This document shows, piece by piece, positions 5,324 to 7,762 of a stretch of 7,762 nt of DNA. The stretch is taken from positions 1-7,762 of the forward strand of contig JBBPZZ010000105.1 of the NCBI GenBank assembly GCA_038198445.1, written 5' to 3'. The DNA is from JACDDK01 sp038198445. GTDB taxonomy: Bacteria; Actinomycetota; Rubrobacteria; Rubrobacterales; Rubrobacteraceae. How positions within the stretch are numbered: the stretch's first letter is position 1; every line of letters starts with the position of its first letter. The position numbers were made by a program, and so were the translations under genes. The notes beneath the pieces were generated by a model that worked only from the letters and a program-made list of their open reading frames with translations, had not been told where the DNA came from and searched no databases.

Positions 5324-6617
5324 ATTCCAGCTCGCTGGCCCGTGGATAATCGTCGATATCCAGCCGGACTTTTGAAGAGATCTCATGTCCCAACATACCT
5401 TCGGCGTGAGAGATCTCACCCGACGCGACGGCCATGCGCCGGCTGGCTTCGGTGGTGAGGCGCTGGTAGGTGAGGGTCTTTAGGAATTTCCCGACCCACA
5501 ACCCTCCCGTATACCGGGCCGCCCCAGACGTCGGAAGCGTGTGGTTCGTCCCTACGGACTTGTCGCCGAACGGCACGGTGGTCTCCTCGCCGATAAAGAG
5601 AGAACCGTAGTTCCTCAGTCCTTCCTCGTAGGGTGCGCTGTCCTCTACCTGGACCTCCAGATGCTCGGGCGCGAACTCATCCGACAAGGAGATGGCTTCT
5701 TCCACACTCCCGGCGACAACGACCGTTCCGAAGTCTTGCCAGGCTCTGCTCGTGACTTCCGCCGTGGGCCATGTCTTAAGCAAGTTTTCTATCTCCGCCA
5801 GAACCGCCTCGCCGAGTTTGCGAGACGTGGTGATGAGCGCGGCGGGCGAAGTCGGGCCGTGCTCGGCCTGTCCGAGAAGGTCCACGGCTACGACGTGCGG
5901 ACGGGCGGACTCGTCGGCGATGACGAGGATCTCGGTTGGGCCGGCTATGAGGTCTATCCCGACCCGGCCAAAGAGCTGGCGCTTCGCCTCGGCGACGTAG
6001 GCGTTCCCGGCGCCGACGAGCATGTCCACGGGCGCGAGCCCGTCCACGGCCCCGAAAGCCATCGCGGCCATCGCCTGGACGCCACCGAGGGCGTAAATTT
6101 CGTCCACCCCGGCAAGCCGCATGGTGTAGATGGTCGGAGCGTGAATGCCCCACTCTCCGGACGGCGCGCTCATCGAAACGACCCGTCCGACGCCCGCGAC
6201 CTTGGCTGTCAGCACGCTCATGAGGGCCGAGGAGATCAGCTTGTACTGCCCGCCCGGCACGTAGGTGCCCACGGCGCTTACCGGCACGTGCCGATGTCCC
6301 AGCCTGACGCCGTCTCCCATCTCCACGTCGAGCGGTAAGAGTGTTTCGAGTTGCGCTTCAGCAAAGCCGCCCACTTGCGAAGCAGCGAACTCCAGGTGGC
6401 GGCGCAGGTCCGCGTCCACGGTGGCGCAGGCTTCCTCGATCCGCTCTTCCGAGAGCCGGAAGCTCTCCGGGTTCCAGCCGTCGAGCTTCTCCGAGTAGTC
6501 GCGCACGGCTTCTTCTCCGCGCTCCTCCACGTCCGCGAGAATCTCCGAGACTCTCCGGCGCACCTCCTGGCCCGCGTCCTGTGGATGCCATCTGCCCGTC
6601 TTCAGATACTGCGCCAC
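5322..6617 (-). CDS. hisD: HisD-family NAD-dependent dehydrogenase (histidinol dehydrogenase or HpsN-like paralog)
   Basis: This 431-residue, full-length member of the histidinol dehydrogenase family should use a metal (usually zinc) and NAD to oxidise an alcohol to a carboxylate in two steps. Expected residues are all visible: the metal and substrate site in LLGQAEHGPTS (Q250, H253), the catalytic pair in APEHLE (E318, H319), D352 and H359 in GDKSVGTNHTLPT (351-363), and H411 in EGMLGHE. The AARYTGGLWVGKFLKTLTYQ stretch (366-385) and EETTVPFGDKS resemble, from memory, the HisD paralogs that include HpsN (dihydroxypropanesulfonate dehydrogenase) rather than biosynthetic HisD, which typically has a SSGLSV-type stretch there. 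No other his gene is in the window. The start is GTG 6617 with GAGGGGG 5 bases upstream; the frame remains open to 6827, but that part is a shadow of the ctaG gene. Neighbours are ctaG (11-base gap) and the FAD enzyme (10-base gap). The family is certain; the substrate is not. Confidence 0.92.
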   Translation of the reverse strand: MAQYLKTGRWHPQDAGQEVRRRVSEILADVEERGEEAVRDYSEKLDGWNPESFRLSEERIEEACATVDADLRRHLEFAASQVGGFAEAQLETLLPLDVEMGDGVRLGHRHVPVSAVGTYVPGGQYKLISSALMSVLTAKVAGVGRVVSMSAPSGEWGIHAPTIYTMRLAGVDEIYALGGVQAMAAMAFGAVDGLAPVDMLVGAGNAYVAEAKRQLFGRVGIDLIAGPTEILVIADESARPHVVAVDLLGQAEHGPTSPAALITTSRKLGEAVLAEIENLLKTWPTAEVTSRAWQDFGTVVVAGSVEEAISLSDEFAPEHLEVQVEDSAPYEEGLRNYGSLFIGEETTVPFGDKSVGTNHTLPTSGAARYTGGLWVGKFLKTLTYQRLTTEASRRMAVASGEISHAEGMLGHEISSKVRLDIDDYPRASELE

Positions 6618-6622
6618 GCTAT

Positions 6623-6629
6623 CCCCCTC
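6623..6629 (-). promoter_or_regulatory. Ribosome binding site fixing the GTG start of the HisD-family gene
   Basis: On the minus strand GAGGGGG starts within the ctaG stop codon (6629-6631) and ends 5 bases before GTG 6617. The following residues AQYLKTGRW match the usual N-terminus of the family, so about 70 residues of upstream open frame are not part of the protein. Confidence 0.7.
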
Positions 6630-7447
6630 TACTTCGTCGTTGGCGAGAGTCGCCGGTGACGGCGCTCGATATCCGCCAGCGCCCGGAACGAGATCCAACC
6701 CGCCGCCGTCAAGACGACTAACATATCCACTACCACCATCACGAGTCCCGCCAGACGCTGATCCAAACTCCACGAAATACCCCACGGCGACGCTCCATCG
6801 TAGAACGGGTAGAGTTGCGGCCCCCACAAAAAAAGCGCAACCAGCATCGCCATGCCGGCCTCCGCCGCCGCCAGATAACCCAATTTCGCCAGTGGTTTCA
6901 TCCTCACGAGAGCGGGAACCGGCTCGATGATCGGCGCCCAGAACAGTAACCCTGCGTTCACGAAGAATAGATGCTCGACTATATGCAGGCTATCGCCCCG
7001 CAGGGCAGCCTGGTAGACCACCGGAAGGTGCCAGGCATAGAGCACCGCCAGCCACATTCCGAGCGCCATCGCCGGGGCGGAGAGGACTCGTAACGCTGAG
7101 TGGGCGTGTGGATTCAGCAGAAGCGGCTTGATAATCGGACGCGAGAAAGGAACGATCAAGCGCGGATACAACCCGAGCAGCAGGAGCGGCGGCGCAACAC
7201 TCATCAGCAACCCGTGCTGCAACATGTGGGCCGAGAGAAGCTTCTCCTCCGCTATCTTATCGAGCGGCGACTCCAGAGCCACGAGGATGATCAGCAGCCC
7301 CAGAGTCCAGGAGGCCGCCGCCCGACGGTCGAATCGTCCGGCCGCGCGCCACAACCGACAGGACAACAGGGCGTATCCACCTGCCGAGACACCCAGGCCC
7401 AAAAGGACCGTTGGGTCCCAGTGCCACGAGAACGGTGTGAGGCTCAT
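6629..7447 (-). CDS. ctaG: CtaG, caa3-type cytochrome c oxidase assembly protein
   Basis: This 272-residue multi-pass membrane protein belongs to the caa3_CtaG family, needed for assembly of caa3-type cytochrome c oxidase in Bacillus and found in many aerobic actinobacteria. It is unrelated to the Cox11-type protein also called CtaG. About seven hydrophobic helices are visible, near residues 12-34, 45-60, 76-98, 124-142, 157-177, 192-209 and 231-254. The conserved histidines are present: HMLQH (H74, H78), YAWHLP (H140) and HIVEH (H155, H159). They are plausible copper or haem ligands. WGPQLYPFY (208-216) is also typical. ATG 7447 has AGGA 9 bases upstream, overlapping the stop of the CcdA-like gene. 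The cytochrome oxidase subunits are not in the window; they may lie upstream of the right edge or elsewhere. Confidence 0.92.
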   Translation of the reverse strand: MSLTPFSWHWDPTVLLGLGVSAGGYALLSCRLWRAAGRFDRRAAASWTLGLLIILVALESPLDKIAEEKLLSAHMLQHGLLMSVAPPLLLLGLYPRLIVPFSRPIIKPLLLNPHAHSALRVLSAPAMALGMWLAVLYAWHLPVVYQAALRGDSLHIVEHLFFVNAGLLFWAPIIEPVPALVRMKPLAKLGYLAAAEAGMAMLVALFLWGPQLYPFYDGASPWGISWSLDQRLAGLVMVVVDMLVVLTAAGWISFRALADIERRHRRLSPTTK

Positions 7448-7458
7448 CTAAAGTCTTC

Positions 7459-7762
7459 CTATCCAATGCCCATCAGAACCGCGACCGGCATTAGGAGGAT
7501 GCCGATACCAACCAGCATCAGGCCCGTCGCCCGGTTGAGGCCGGGCGTGAGGTCCGTGATCCTGGTCGAGAGGGCGGAGTAGCTCTCTGGGGCGAGCAGA
7601 GCCGGAAGCAGGAACGGTATAACCATGGTGACGGCGTAGAGCATCACCAGCCCGACCCCGAGCCAGAAACTTCCGGTGGCGCCCGCCAGGACCACAAGCG
7701 CGTACAGATATGGGCCGCAGCACGAGGCGCAATACTGGCCGAAGGCGATGCCAGCCTTGAAC
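7459..7762 (-). CDS. CcdA/DsbD-like membrane thiol-electron transfer protein, C-terminal part
   Basis: The gene enters from the right edge and ends at TAG 7459-7461, giving the last 100 residues. They read as the second half of a CcdA/DsbD transmembrane domain. A helix begins GIAFGQYCASCCGPYLY, with C11, C14 and C15 of the fragment at the position of the reactive cysteine that precedes GP in the fourth helix of CcdA. A helix near 34-57 ends IPFLLPALL, and a final helix (74-98) contains LNRATGLMLVGIGILLM. CcdA-type proteins pass electrons from cytoplasmic thioredoxin across the membrane to reduce apocytochrome c or extracytoplasmic copper proteins, which fits the ctaG gene 11 bases downstream. 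The CASCC arrangement, rather than a single Cys before GP, is unusual. An internal GTG at 7695 is not the start, because the frame and the homology continue upstream to the window edge. Confidence 0.78.
   Translation of the reverse strand, partial: FKAGIAFGQYCASCCGPYLYALVVLAGATGSFWLGVGLVMLYAVTMVIPFLLPALLAPESYSALSTRITDLTPGLNRATGLMLVGIGILLMPVAVLMGIG

Noticed and set aside
5312..5419. Longer N-terminus for the FAD oxidoreductase starting at 5419
   Set aside because: It would overlap the HisD-like coding end by about 98 bases and place 36 unrelated residues before the Rossmann motif. GTG 5311 has AAAGGAG 5 bases upstream.
6618..6827. Longer N-terminus for the HisD-family protein starting at 6827
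   Set aside because: The extra 70 residues overlap ctaG, are Gly and Pro-rich and non-homologous, while GTG 6617 has a strong ribosome site and begins the family's usual N-terminus.

Overview
The window is bacterial, GC-rich and densely coded. It holds eight real genes plus the last 22 codons of a ninth at the left edge. I see no rRNA, tRNA, CRISPR array, insertion sequence or phage gene. The gene families (PhoD-like phosphatase with the long actinobacterial N-terminus, hydroxynitrile-lyase-type cupin, caa3-type CtaG, CcdA-like protein, HisD paralog), together with frequent GTG starts and strong GGAGG-type ribosome binding sites, suggest an actinobacterium. A Rubrobacter-like lineage would fit, but that is inference from style and content; no marker gene is present to prove it.

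Layout. (1) Plus strand, 1-2130: the tail of an unrecognised gene, a 549-residue PhoD-like metallophosphatase and a 130-residue metal-binding cupin, separated by 6 and 11 bases, so probably one transcript. (2) 2131-2273: the main non-coding gap. It carries a near-consensus sigma-70-type promoter (TTGACG, 17 bases, TACAAT) whose -10 box sits inside a perfect 17-base inverted repeat, a likely repressor operator. (3) Plus strand, 2274-4096: an unrecognised protein with about seven membrane helices, followed 2 bases later by a UbiA-family prenyltransferase. These form a two-gene unit driven by that promoter. (4) 4097-4198: a 102-base gap between convergent units with no clear terminator. (5) Minus strand, read from the right edge: the C-terminal 100 residues of a CcdA/DsbD-type membrane thiol-electron carrier, ctaG (cytochrome oxidase assembly), a HisD-family NAD-dependent dehydrogenase, and an SQR/NDH-2-like FAD oxidoreductase. 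The gaps between these four are 11, 11 and 10 bases, so they look like one operon whose promoter lies beyond the right edge.

How they may work together. CcdA and CtaG both serve cytochrome c or cytochrome oxidase biogenesis, and the FAD protein belongs to a family that often feeds electrons to quinone or cytochrome. The HisD-family enzyme is the odd member. There is no his gene nearby, and its C-terminal signature resembles the HpsN-like (sulfopropanediol dehydrogenase) branch more than classical HisD, so a catabolic dehydrogenase delivering reducing power near a respiratory module is possible but unproven. The UbiA and seven-helix pair may make or handle an isoprenoid lipid or quinone in the membrane. 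I found no clear-cut new defence or mobile system. The best leads are the operator over the promoter, the uncharacterised membrane protein/UbiA pair, and the mixed respiratory/dehydrogenase operon.
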